Positions 1-9,719 are shown, counted from the stretch's first letter. The stretch is 27,411 nt of DNA from Nemertoderma westbladi (GCA_032718475.1 JAUCBJ010000913.1:1-27411); one strand, 5' to 3'. The notes: a model not told the origin generated them from the letters alone. Numbers and translations: made by a program.

Positions 1-600
1 AGTTAAGGAATGTCTCGCAAAGTTTATTCATGGGATTTTTCAGTGAATCTAATTTCGCAATAAAAAAATGTCAAATTAATAGTGCCAAAACCCAGCATCA
101 CTCTGTAGAACCAATATATTATAAAAAAAAATGTAATATACTATATTAACACTGACACATTGACTTACCTACACATAGTTGCAACACTACAGTGTATACA
201 TGAGACATTGTTTCATAATGTTACATATCGAATAACACTATTACTGCTATATCTAGCACATACTCACAACAATCAATACCCTACATCTAAACATTAATTA
301 TCATTCCATCTTATATTCAAACGTAATTAACCTGTCAATATTGTACTGATAATGTATGTAGAACAAGTATATTATTATTATTAGTTAGATGTATTTCGTA
401 TTAATTAATATGCATTTTATGCTATCGAAATCATTAGAATAATTGGATCTCGTTGGTGGCATATGCTATAGTATAGAATTCAATGAACAATAATTTATAA
501 TTGATACTACCACAAGCTATTTGTAAACATCTGCGACCAGTTATGATGAATAAATCGATATTGAATAATTATTACTTGGCATTCAACAGCTATAACTCGG
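1..600. other. AT-rich intergenic stretch, nothing recognised
   Basis: I see only AT-rich DNA with short simple runs and no convincing reading frame. A short open frame at 501-707 lies partly in the following repeat and has no recognisable features. Confidence 0.5.
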
Positions 601-614
601 ATATTTATCGCCTT

Positions 615-1020
615 TTTCTCTCGTGGTTGGATGGGAGAGTGAGTGGAGAAATGTGGGGAGTTATAATGGTCCCGAGTTCGAACCCGGATGAATATTTTGT
701 TATCTGAAAAATTGCAAAATTAAATTTAGTTACTGGTGAAAAATAGTAGAAGTTACCTGTAGACACCCCTAGCGTCTGTAAAATAAAGGTTGGTGAAAAA
801 TTGCGATTTGAAAAATAGTAGAAGTTACCTGATGCTAAGTGTAGACACCCGAACACCTGTAAAATAAAGATGGGATGGAGGCTAGCCATGCATCGTGAGG
901 TTAGGCTATGTGAAGATGAATATGCAATGGTTGCGTGAAAAATTGCGATTTGAAAAATAATAGAAGTTACCTGATGCTAAGTGTAGACACCCGAACACCT
1001 GTAAAATAAAGGTTGGTGAT
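615..1020 (+). repeat. tRNA-derived SINE-like unit with three internal repeat copies
   Basis: A near-perfect Pol III B box (GTTCGAACCC, 676-685) follows a degenerate A-box-like region near 622-645. This suggests a tRNA-derived head at about 620-690. Downstream lie three copies of a ~50-60 bp repeat (738-789, 810-869, 952-1012), each starting GAAAAATA(G/A)TAGAAGTTACC and ending CTGTAAAATAAAG. Copy 1 lacks a ~10 bp block (GATGCTAAGT) present in copies 2 and 3. A linker TGAAAAATTGCGATTTG precedes copies 2 and 3. The short open frame on the minus strand here is a by-product of the repeat. No poly-A tail or clear target duplication was found, so the element's limits are approximate. Confidence 0.5.
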
Positions 1021-1202
1021 TGGATGCAGTACTAGCGTTGGGTGACTAATAACGCCTCTAGCGGAATAAGCGGGAACTTGAGAAGTTGCCATGGTTACGG
1101 ATGAAATGCTGACATCTGATTGGTTGAAATAATAACGACCACTGCTAATGGTTGAAATGGTGGCTTCTGATTGGCTGCAGTACCAGAAATGGATGGTAAT
1201 GA

Positions 1203-1544
1203 TGGGCTACGGGTGACCTTGATGCAGTTTCATACAAACATATACTACTTGCGTTTGAATCTAAAATTAAGGCTGGGGCTTATGTTGCAGTTCAATTTAA
1301 CAACTTTGTCTGTATTGGTGTAATTCTTAGTGTCCTGATGACTGAGGAAAAAAATGCAGAGGTCAAATTTATGAGAAAGAAGGTGTCCTTTGATGGCTCT
1401 GTGGTCTTCAAATGGCCAGATAACATTGATATATACCCTATTTCAAGGTCTTCAATTTGTGGAATTTTACCACCTCCAGCAATGTCTGGTCGGGGAATAT
1501 ACCAGTTTCTTACAAACTTGGACATTTTTGATAATATCAAATAA
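1203..1544 (+). pseudogene. C-terminal remnant of an uncharacterised, probably transposon-associated protein
   Basis: One frame stays open for 113 codons, from just after a TGA at 1200 to a TAA at 1542-1544. The peptide has a run resembling a small beta-barrel: KAGAYVAVQFNN, then IGVILSV, VKFMRKK, VFKWPDNIDIY, and ILPPPAMSGRGIYQF near the end. I recall the pattern 'KxGxYVaVxF ... VxFM ... FxWPxxxDI ... IcxxlpPP' at the C terminus of multi-copy invertebrate proteins linked to transposons, but cannot name the family. No start codon or upstream domain is present, so this is either a terminal exon or a relic. An acceptor-like site upstream is not convincing. Family membership is inference; the open frame is seen directly. 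Confidence 0.4.
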
Positions 1545-2581
1545 TTAGTATAGATAGTTAAATACCGGTACACTGAATTGTGAAACATAATTTTTAGCCT
1601 ATTATTAAAAAGAGTTTTCGTTATTAATTTTTATCACACGTAAATGAGGGAGGGTGGCTGGTGTTTGGATATGTAGTATTGTGAGATGATTTTACATGTT
1701 TAACTCTTGCCCCGGTGAAAGCATACATTCTATACTTTCACATTTTTGATAAGCCTAACATCCGTATCTGACACATCCGTATCTGACAATTGGAGTGACA
1801 ATCGAAATTAACAATAACAAGGCATTTCTTAATCGTTGAGAGGCAGATTTTTTTAGAATTATTACAAAATTATGCTTTTGTGACCTTGACAACTTTTCAT
1901 TACTTGTCATAGTAAAACCCCATAGATATTTCAAAAAGTTTAAACATATCTCAATTTTCCAGAATTATGGATTCCGTATCTGACAATTTAAAAACTGCTT
2001 ATAAAACAAACATAAATTGTTTAAGGCAAAATTTTATGAATGCTATATACTGGCTAAATAAGTGAGAATCAAAAAGGCATCACCAAATGTGCCTATCCAT
2101 CAAAAAAAAGTTGATAGTTGTAATATTTTTGTCATCAAAATTCCGTAACTGAATGTATTTATGAATATACCCTAAATCAATAGTAATTAGTGGGACTATC
2201 TTGGATTTCATCAGTGATATATACACTATACCATGCCAAAGTGGAGGATATGGAGAAGGATATTATAAAATGGGCAATCTTATTGAAAACTACACATTAC
2301 AGTTAACTAATTTCCAGTGGTGTATATGTTTCCCAACTTCTTTCAACAACAGTGATGTTTATTTCGTTTCTGTTTTATGTAATAGTCAAAATTAGATCAT
2401 TTATAAATTGAATTGTGTGATGTACCTGAGTAGGCCTGGACTATCAATGTATTATAGTGTATACTGACACTAATGTCTCAAAACTAGCTAGTCGTGAAAG
2501 AAACTGTCCCAAACTACACGATCGTGAGGTGAACTATTTTTAACCATTTGTACCATATTTGAGAAACATTCAATTAAGAAT
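1545..2581. other. AT-rich intergenic stretch with scattered CCGTATCTGACA words
   Basis: No coding frame is convincing here. The 64-codon frame at 2201-2395 has no recognisable features. The word CCGTATCTGAC occurs three times (near 1760, 1776 and 1972) and a relative, CCGTAACTGA, near 2145. This may be a decayed repeat. The segment may also hold the promoter of the gene that starts at 2582, but I see no clear TATA box. Confidence 0.4.
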
Positions 2582-4528
2582 ATGTTTTGCGTTGTTATAT
2601 TCGAATCATCTAATGATCAATCAACGGTGCATCATAACACTGTTGATATAGAGCAAACCGGGATCTGCTGTACTAATTGGCTTTCAAATGATGACACCTC
2701 TGTCTTCTATCCACGGAACAACATCCACAAAGCGCTTAAACATAATGTTGTCGCTCAAGATTCTTCTGTTGGTCCATGGGACTCATGGAAAATCAGAATA
2801 GTTCGCAACTCCATTACAGGTGAGATTTAAGTTGCATATTAATTATGTATTGCATGGTAATGGTAAACATCGTTTAAATTGAAATTTTTTAAATCACCTC
2901 ATGCCACTGATTGTATTAAACTTGTACAATGCCATATTTTATTAAAGGTTAACAGATAGGTAGGTCTCTATATACTTGTTTCCAGGTACAATAAATGTAA
3001 ATTCCAGTTCCCCCAAAACCGGGGATATCACACTATATACAGGAGGCGCTACCATTTTCCAAATTTATTTAACTCAAATGGCGGTCTCAAGCTTAACCCT
3101 AATTAAAGCTGCAATTTTTCCTTAACACTAATTTATTATGAAATTTAGTGGAATTTCGGACATTACCAATGTATTGTCCGCTGGTGTGAATATAGTGGTC
3201 ATTACGAAACGATTTCTACCGTAATAATTTGACGATAATTTGTCGCCCCCCCCCCCCCCCCCCATTCCCTGCTTGACGTCATTTATGGATAACCCCTTAT
3301 AATGTTACCTTATAAATTTGTTACAGATAACATAAAAAGAGTGAGGGAATTAGAGATTCTCGCGCAAGCAGAATCGGATTTATGTAACCACGTTCAAGTT
3401 GAGACCGGCAGAACAAGATATATGGGAAGGAAACGGGTCAATGTTCGATACAGCTCAGGTGACGATGCAGATGACGCGGACTCAGAAATACTGCCAAATA
3501 TAAATCCAAAAAAAGTTAGACATACGCGGCCTTCCTCTGCCCCTGCTCCTGCCACAAACCAAAATTGTTTCGACCCAGTTTCTTTCTTAAATCCACCCCC
3601 GATGGCGCAGGTGGTACCACCTCCTCCCCCATACTTTACAAGTGGGACTTTTTCAGTTAACGGGTCAACTGGTAACGATAGCCCGTTCTTCCCATTTACA
3701 TCTGCATCACCATACTCCTCTTTACAACCTGACAATTATGAACCACGAGATGTAGGTTCATTGCAGGAACCGATTATATCCGAATACACTAGCCCTATTG
3801 TAGCCAACCTCCCACAACCCAACTACACCACACTTTCCAGCTCAAATGGTCCAACCCCACAGACTTATAGTAGAGCAAATGTTTATAATATGACTACTAC
3901 CGGTACCTCAAACGCCAACTGTACTTCAAATACACAAAGAAAAAGATCCATAGAAGAGAATTTAGATACTGCCCGGAAATTATCAGACCAACAATTAATG
4001 GAACAAATATATGTCATGTCCTGCAAAACCAGATCCGATATATTTTCCCTCCAATCAAAAGTAGCCTCGCTTAAAGAACAAGTTAAAGACATAAACAACA
4101 AGATAGGAGACAATGCACCAATTACGTTTAATTCTTCAGGCGATTCTTCATTCCCACCTCCTCCAGCTGCCAATGAAGAATCACTTACAACCATCATCAA
4201 TCATTCCAACATATGCGACTTACTCAAACGAGAAACTTGTAAATCTTTAAAAAAAACGGTATCTAAACAATTACGGAGACTGATTACTGACGAATTCGCA
4301 CGTAAATCATCCATGACCGGAAGGTCAACTATAAATGGTTGCCCAGTCAAATATTCGCTTCAGAAACTGGGCGTTACCAATCTGCTATTTATTGTTAATT
4401 CTCAGAAATTTGATGGCATTACTATGGAGGAGTTGGTGGATGCCATGAGGAAAATTCATCACTTGATGTGCGATACAAGAAATGGTAAATGGATAATTAA
4501 ACAATATAATAACAATATAGTAAATTAA
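2582..4528 (+). CDS. Two-exon gene, DUF4806-like protein (join 2582-2819, 3327-4528)
   Basis: Exon 1 starts at ATG 2582 and runs to a consensus donor (ACAG|GTGAGA, cut after 2819). Exon 2 begins after TTTGTTACAG at 3327 and ends at TAA 4526-4528. The join is phase 1: G plus AT makes an Asp codon and leads into NIKRVRELE, giving about 479 residues. Residues 1-79 have the pattern hydrophobic start, CCTNWLS, VFYPRNN, WKIRIVR, which I associate with the N-terminal region of invertebrate DUF4806 proteins. The middle is Pro/Ser/Thr-rich, followed by a likely coiled coil (SKVASLKEQVKDINNKI). The C terminus has SLKKTVSKQLRRLITDEFA then a TGR, and later MEELVDAMRKI, resembling DUF4806 and less well a BEN domain. 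A nuclear role is plausible but inferred. AATAAA signals lie at 4531-4540. No internal stop is present. Confidence 0.6.
2820..3326 (+). other. Intron with an 18-nt poly-C tract
   Basis: GT at 2820-2821 and AG at 3325-3326 bound a 507 bp intron. The reading frame is kept across it, which is the main evidence. Without splicing, exon 1 would meet TAA at 2828-2830. The intron contains an uninterrupted run of 18 C at 3246-3263, a strong G-quadruplex/i-motif candidate about 60 bp upstream of the acceptor. Confidence 0.6.
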
Positions 4529-4530
4529 TT

Positions 4531-4540
4531 AATAAATAAA
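4531..4540 (+). promoter_or_regulatory. Polyadenylation signals of the DUF4806-like gene
   Basis: Two overlapping AATAAA hexamers directly follow the stop codon at 4526-4528. A T-rich stretch follows, as expected for a short 3' UTR. Confidence 0.45.
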
Positions 4541-4619
4541 TAATATTTTTTTATATTTCAAATTACGTAATATTTTAAGAAATTTATCTTTATAAAATTT
4601 TATTTATAAACATATCCAA

Positions 4620-4748
4620 ACCAATAACTGTTATAAAGAGGATATAATGCAGAGGTAGAAGAGGTGGAACTACTTGCGCCAGCGGTGGTGTATTTAAGAA
4701 TGAAATTGGGTCGAAATAACTTTGGTTTGTGGTAGGAGCAGAGGAAGG
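4620..4748 (-). pseudogene. Inverted, broken partial copy of the DUF4806-like gene
   Basis: Read on the minus strand, this stretch encodes PSSAPTTNQSYFDPISFLN followed by PPLAQVVPP. This matches the Pro-rich part of exon 2 (PSSAPAPATNQNCFDPVSFL, then PPPMAQVVPP; about 3527-3640). The match seems to resume with DNA like 3709-3735 after skipping roughly 80 bp, so the copy carries an internal deletion. Nucleotide identity is high but imperfect, meaning the duplication is not recent. It lies about 100 bp past the gene's stop codon in opposite orientation. It has no start, no conserved domain and is not expected to be functional. Confidence 0.7.
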
Positions 4749-4803
4749 TACATCGAAAAATGTTATACATACGGGGCGTATGTATAACATTTTTCGATGT
4801 ACC
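4747..4803. repeat. Perfect 27 bp inverted repeat with 3-nt loop
   Basis: Arms 4747-4773 and 4777-4803 are exact reverse complements around GGG, starting GGTACATCGAAAAATG. The left arm abuts the inverted gene copy. As RNA it would form a very stable hairpin; as DNA it could extrude a cruciform. It may have arisen by foldback synthesis at the end of the inverted duplication. Confidence 0.9.
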
Positions 4804-4889
4804 AGTATATATTTTACACTATTATATGTTACTAACATATTATATATAATATATTTATTGTTATTAATTGTAGCTGGACCCGTTTATAC

Positions 4890-4960
4890 GTGGCGTAGTG
4901 GTCAGATGGTTAAGGCGTTGGTTGCATTACATAGGTTACGAGTTTGTATCCCAGTCGGGA
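4890..4960 (+). repeat. tRNA-like SINE head (degenerate)
   Basis: GTGGCGTAGTGGTCAGATGG followed by TTAAGGCG resembles an A box/D arm. CGAGTTTGTATCCCAGTCGG resembles a T arm with a mutated B box (consensus GGTTCGAATCC). Spacing of about 45 nt between boxes fits a tRNA. The segment is preceded by TAGCTGGACCCGTTTATAC, a monomer of the minisatellite at 8610-9390. The altered B box suggests a dead SINE rather than a working tRNA gene. Confidence 0.55.
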
Positions 4961-5144
4961 AATTTGCATTTTTGATTCTAATAGGTTATCTAATAGGAGA
5001 TCAGTATTAGTATTGCTGTACTGCTCCACCGGTCGGCAATTAAAAGGCCTCTAGGCCTACCGGTATCTGGCAATTACTACTTATCAAATCTAATTAATAA
5101 TACAATATCGATACAGTTGTTTCAGAGAATACATTGTACTGGTA

Positions 5145-6121
5145 ATGGCGACTGGAAAAAAGGTGAACTTCCCTTGTTTAAAGTGTAACGAAAATGTAAA
5201 AAAGACCGATAAAGCTGTCCAGTGTTCTTTGTGCGACCAATGGGTTCATGCTGGGACTAATGGGTGTAACCCTGAGCTAGATGAAAACACTTATAACGTC
5301 CTTGTGCGACAGAAGCAGTCAGGTGGGTCAATATTCTGGTGCTGTATTTCATGCAGGAAATCGGCTGCTAAGCTTGACAAGGCAATCAAAGAGTTGGGTA
5401 GGCGACTAGATACAGTTGACGACAAAGTGGATGGAAACAGCAAACGGGTTTCGTCTGTTGAAGTCGATGTGGCCGATCTCAAGAAAAAGTTTGTAAATCT
5501 CGGGTCCACTGCTGCTTCAGTTCAAGAAGATGTAAAGACCTCCGTTTTTAGCGAGTTCCGCGATCGTGAAAGTCGCCGGTTGAACATTGTGATTTATGGT
5601 ATGGAGGAACCTCCTCGATCAATAAAGGAGAACAAACCCCGTTACGAGTTTGATCTGAAGTCAATAGATGAAATGTTTTCTGCCCTGCATCTCGATCACA
5701 TGGGGGCCAAAATTGGTGATTCGGTCCGATTTGCTAAGCGTTTGGGCCATTATGCCATAGACAATGTGCGGCCTCTACTAGTTGGATTTAAATCTGTTGA
5801 GCTGCGTGAAACGATCCTTGCAGAGTCCTTCCAGCTGTCGAAGTTGGAGAACCCTTGGAATAGTATCTCTCTTGTACCTGACCTCACCCCCCTGCAACGT
5901 AAAGAGGACTCCGACTTACGTAATGAAGTAACGAATAGGAATCTGCTAGGAAGAGTAGTAGCGATAGCGATGCGGGAAATTGGGTATTCAAGGTCGCAGG
6001 AAGGCGTGGGGAGCTACGGATGGTAAAAGTGTCGACCGGGCAGCGCGGCAGGCAACACCAGTACAACAAGAACCGATCCGACATGAACAGGGATCAGTCA
6101 ACACCAGCAGTGAGGATTTAA
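5145..6121 (+). pseudogene. LINE ORF1: PHD-like finger, coiled coil and nucleic-acid-binding domain
   Basis: It starts at ATG 5145. Residues 10-70 form a PHD-like C4HC3 finger: CLKC, then CSLCDQWVHAG, and WCCISC. Residues ~75-130 are heptad-like and probably a coiled coil. From about residue 145, RRLNIVIYGMEE and later RFAKRLG resemble the RRM-like domain of LINE ORF1 proteins, which bind the element RNA and chaperone it. The frame shifts near 5945-5955. In the shifted frame the peptide goes on with the basic stretch WVFKVAGRRGELR and ends at TAA 6119-6121. The unshifted frame ends early at 6026. The damage looks like a single small indel. Confidence 0.7.
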
Positions 6122-8455
6122 CCTTCTCCGTCAATAGAAACACATACTTATCCATCTTATATAGTAATGTTACTAGTATTATAAATAAAATAAACGAATT
6201 TAGATGTGTTATAGTCGATTTGGCACCAGATATTATTTGTCTGAACGAAACTTGGACTAATGTACAACACAATAATTCTGAGCTTGCTGTACATGGCTAT
6301 GCATTAGTTTGTAGGAAAGATAGATCTGATACTGTTAATGGTATAGGTGGTGGTTTACTTGTTTATTGTAAGTCACATCTGAATTCTGTAATAGCTGTAG
6401 ATACTGGGTCAATATTTTCAGAATTTTCTCAGTGTTGTGGTATAAGGATTTTAGGTAAACGACATATCACATTAGCTTTAGTCTATAGACCACACAATTT
6501 ATATAATTCTACCACTACAGTCACTGCTAATAATGCTATTTTGTGCGACTTATTGCGTAACTTACCTAGGCCTTATGTCGTATTTGGCGATTTTAATTTT
6601 CAGACATTGACTGGGTCCTTATGACTGGGAAAAACACAGAAAGTCGGAATTTCATTGGTTGTATTCAAGACTCATTTTTATTTCAGCATGTTGATTTTCC
6701 TACATATGATGGAAGTACAATGCCAGATCTCATTTTATCTAGCGAATCCGGATTAGTGAACTGTGTATCAGATAAGGTAAATTAGGTAGTAGTCGTCATT
6801 CAATTTTAATGGCGGACATTGGCTGTTCTGTGACTCCTAACTATTCCGACGAGAAAGTCCCAGACTGGCGTAATGCTGACTTAGCTAAACTTAGAACTAC
6901 TCTTGCTGCGGTTGATTGGGAGGAGGTACTCGATGGTCTAGGGACAGATGATGCTTGGGAGGCTTTTAAATGTCGTCTCCAGTCTGCACAAGACAGTGCA
7001 GTGCCGTTGAAACGTCGACGCACTGGCACTAGGCCAATATGGATGACAGGTAACATCCTTAGAATTACTAGGAAGAAACGACGCCTTTGGAAAGTGTATT
7101 CGACTGGCAAACGTTACACCCATCTTCAAAAGGGGTAGTAAATCAGAGCCAGGAAACTATCGGCCCATTTCTTTAACTTCTGTTTGCTGCAAATTGATGG
7201 AGGCCATTGTCAAGGATGCAATCTTGTATTATGTTATTTTGAATAACTTAATTATCAGCTCCCAGCATGGCTTTATGCCTGGTAAGTCATGCCTAACGAA
7301 TCTTCTTGAGTATTTAGAATGCCTAACCAAGCTTGTTGATGAAGGTCATTCTGTCGATGTCATCTACCTTGATTTCAGCAAGGCCTTTGACAAGGTCCCA
7401 CATTCTCAATTATTAGTTAAGCTAGAGGCACTTGGTATATGTGACAATCTACTACGATGGATAGAGGTATGGTTATCTGATAGACTTCAGCGGGTGGTAC
7501 TCAATGGTTCATTCTCTAATTGGGCTCCAGTTCTTTCCGGTGTTCCACAGGGGTCAGTTCTGGGACCATTACTTTTTGTAATTTATATCAACGACATCGA
7601 TAGTGCTATTGATACAGTTGGACACTTCATGTTTAAGTTTGCAGACGACACTAAACTCGGTGGTATTGTAAACAATGCTTGTGACTTAGGACAAAATTAC
7701 AGGCCGACATTGACAACCTCTATAAATGGAGTATAGACTGGCAGATGTTGTTTAATTATTCTAAATGTCACATTTTGCACTTTGGTAAACATAACTACGA
7801 CTTTCAATACACCATTTCAAGCCATACGCTGCAAAGTGTTGCCGTCGAAAAGGATGTTGGGGTGCACATCCACTCTTCATTAAAGCCATCATATCATTGT
7901 GCAGCTGCTGCAAAGAAGGCTAATCAGGTATTAGGTCAAATGTCTAGGAGCTTCCACTATAGGGACAAATCAACTTGGGTGCGTCTATACAAACTCTATG
8001 TTCGTCCACATCTCGAATATTGTGTGCAGTCATGGTCACCATGGCTACAAGGAGACATTAAACTTTTAGAATCAGTCCAGGAGCGGGCTGTTCGTATGAT
8101 ATCCAATCTTACTTCCTCGTCTTATTTTGATAGGTTAAAAGAGATTGGACTTCCATCCCTTGAATTTAGGCGTGACAGAGGAGACATGTTACAAACGTGG
8201 AAGTTTATTCATAACAAGACTGCCAGTAGTCCTAATACCTGGTTTAATTTGATGCAGGATATCAGCCAGCGTACCACAAGACTTGCCTCTCACGATCTAA
8301 ATTTCATTAAACCTCCTGCTCATCTAGACATTTGCGACAAGTTTTATAGTATCAGATGTGTCCGTAACTGGAACTCATTACCTGACAAGATTAAGAGTGC
8401 TACGACCGTCGACAGCTTCAAGTCTCTATATGACCAGCACATGTCCAACACATAA
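6122..8455 (+). pseudogene. LINE ORF2: APE endonuclease and reverse transcriptase, broken
   Basis: The endonuclease part has ILYSNVTSIINKINE, PDIICLNETW (catalytic Glu) and VVFGDFNF. Frame breaks follow near 6605 and 6780. The late SDH motif reads SRH, so a catalytic residue is lost. About 200 residues between endonuclease and RT are missing, because RRLWKVYSTG (near 7100) joins directly to sequence encoding the RT entry motif NYRPISL. RT motifs are YLDFSKAFDKV (7365), GVPQGSVLGPLLF and FADD (7638), the last being the catalytic pair. Another break lies near 7690-7740. The C-terminal part (7745-8455) is open and ends at TAA. No in-frame ATG precedes the endonuclease. The enzyme would nick DNA and copy the element RNA in the nucleus if intact. 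Confidence 0.8.
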
Positions 8456-8609
8456 ACTCTTAGACCGGTATTAATGTGTGTGCATATTGTTATTCAATGT
8501 TTATCACTGTATTGTGTATTTCTGTATTATTTTTTTCTTTTGGTTTTCTTGGTATCCTATATTTAACCTGTTAGGTTCCTTAGGATTATATTTATTAAAT
8601 TAAATTAAA

Positions 8610-9390
8610 TACTCATTGCTGGACCCTTTTATACTCGTTTATACTCATTGCTGGACCCGTTTATACTTGTAGCTGGACCCGTTTATACTCGTTTATACTT
8701 GTAGCTCAGTTGCTCAGGGGGTAGCTCAGTTGGTTGAGCGCCGGGCCTGCAATCTAATGGTTGTAGGTTCAGCCCCGCCAGGGTCCACTCAGCCTTTCAT
8801 CCACTGGGGTCGATAAAATGAGTACCAGTTAAATAACTGGGAGCAAATCTTGGGATAGGAGTAGCGCCCACCCCTACCCTCGGGTAGCAGCTATCGAAAG
8901 AGGAGCCTTCGGGTCGCCTCCGGCTTCGGCCGACTGTTTGCTTTTTTTTTTGATACTTGTAGCTGAACCCTTTTATACTCATTGCTGGACCCGTTTATAG
9001 TCGTTTATACTCATTGCTGGACCCGTTTATACTCATTGCTGGACCCGTTTATACTAGTTTATACTTGTAGCTGAACCCTTTTATACTCATTGCTGGAGCC
9101 GTTTATATTTATACTTGTGCTAAATTCGTTTATACTTGTAGCTGGACCCGTTTATACTCATTGCTGGACCCATTTATACTCGTTTATACTCATTGCTGGA
9201 CCCGTTTATACTAGTTTATGCTTGTAGCTGAACCCTTTTATACTCATTGCTGGACCCGTTTATACTCGTTTATACTCATTGCTGGACCCGTTTATACTAG
9301 TTTATACTTGTATCTGAACCCTTTTATACTCATTGCTGGACCCGTTTATATTTATACTTGTGCTAAATTCGGTTATACTTGTAGCTATTT
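8610..9390. repeat. Minisatellite of ~22 bp monomers with higher-order structure
   Basis: Monomers of the type TTTATACTCATTGCTGGACC and TTTATACTTGTAGCTGAACC alternate with 10 bp spacers such as TTTATACTCG. Larger blocks repeat too: the variant ending GCTAAATTCG occurs at 9119 and again at 9362, so a higher-order period of about 243 bp is visible. The array starts right after the LINE tail and is interrupted by a SINE at 8707-8952. The open frame at 9218-9400 is only a translation of the repeat. Confidence 0.9.
8695..8964 (+). mobile_element. tRNA-derived SINE with 12 bp target duplication
   Basis: The tRNA-like head (about 8717-8788) has an exact A box TAGCTCAGTTGG (8722-8733) and a B-box-like GGTTCAGCCCC (8766-8776). 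The body continues with CAGCCTTTCATCC, GGTCGATAAAATGAGTACCA and AACTGGGAGC, a stretch I recall as a shared core of several invertebrate SINEs. It ends in a T-run (8942-8951), a Pol III terminator, instead of poly-A. ATACTTGTAGCT flanks it on both sides (8695-8706 and 8953-8964). The minisatellite unit itself contains this word, which weakens the inference, but unit order makes a target duplication the simplest reading. Confidence 0.75.
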
Positions 9391-9657
9391 CAAATTGTAG
9401 TCAAGTTGTAGTTAATTCTGATTTAATTAAATAAGCATACTAGCAATAAGCATTTTCATATTTCGATTATTCCGCTATAATATATTATAAAATTGGTTCA
9501 TAAAATTTCAAACGTTTCAACTAAAAAAAATAAATTTAATTATCATGTCGTTATTCAGGTACCTGCCCCCCAAATTTTTCTACGATATTTTATTAACTTA
9601 AAGTTAAGTTTTAAAGTTAAAGCCGTTAAAGCATGGTTATAGTTCTGGGAGATTGGG
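9391..9657. other. AT-rich spacer, nothing recognised
   Basis: The stretch is low-complexity and AT-rich with no coding frame or repeat structure that I can identify. Confidence 0.4.
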
Positions 9658-9702
9658 AGAGTAAACATTGCGTATACAATGCATGATAAAACCTGCGTAT
9701 TT
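9658..9702 (+). repeat. Direct repeat copy 1 (GAGTAAACATTGC type)
   Basis: This ~45 bp stretch (AGTAAACATTGC, TATAC, ATGC, CTGCGTATTT) recurs at 10652-10692 with a few substitutions and small indels. It could mark copies of one repeat family, or the two ends of a ~1 kb insertion. Confidence 0.6.
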
Positions 9703-9719
9703 ACCGCTTTTAATAAGTG

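Larger units (their letters stand above)
5145..8609 (+). mobile_element. Decayed CR1/L2-like non-LTR retrotransposon
   Basis: The order is ORF1 with a PHD-type finger and coiled coil, APE-type endonuclease, reverse transcriptase, a C-terminal region with YVRPHLEYCVQSWSP, and a tail of (TTAAA)n-like repeats at 8592-8609. This order and the C-terminal signature fit the CR1 group (CR1, L2 and relatives). The 5' UTR probably starts upstream of 5145, after about 5020, but its edge is not visible. The copy has several frameshifts and an internal deletion near 7110, so it is not autonomous. Confidence 0.8.

Noticed and set aside
605-889. 94-codon minus-strand frame with internal repeats
   Set aside because: It is a translation of the repeat copies at 738-869 and has no independent coding signs.
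3302-3325. ATG 3302 as the start of the DUF4806-like protein
   Set aside because: These codons fall in the intron end; the exon 1 join gives a better start and a complete N-terminal region.
4200-4528. A clear BEN domain in the same protein
   Set aside because: The helical pattern is partly BEN-like, but the SLKKTV...LRRLITDEFA...TGR run and the N-terminal part fit DUF4806 better. Neither was tested by a search.
4890-4960. Functional tRNA gene
   Set aside because: The B box is mutated and stems are poor.
8717-8788. Functional tRNA gene
   Set aside because: A and B boxes are good, but the anticodon and acceptor stems do not pair well and the sequence continues into a SINE body with a target duplication.
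8610-9390. CRISPR-like array
   Set aside because: There are no unique spacers of constant length. This is a eukaryotic minisatellite with variant monomers.
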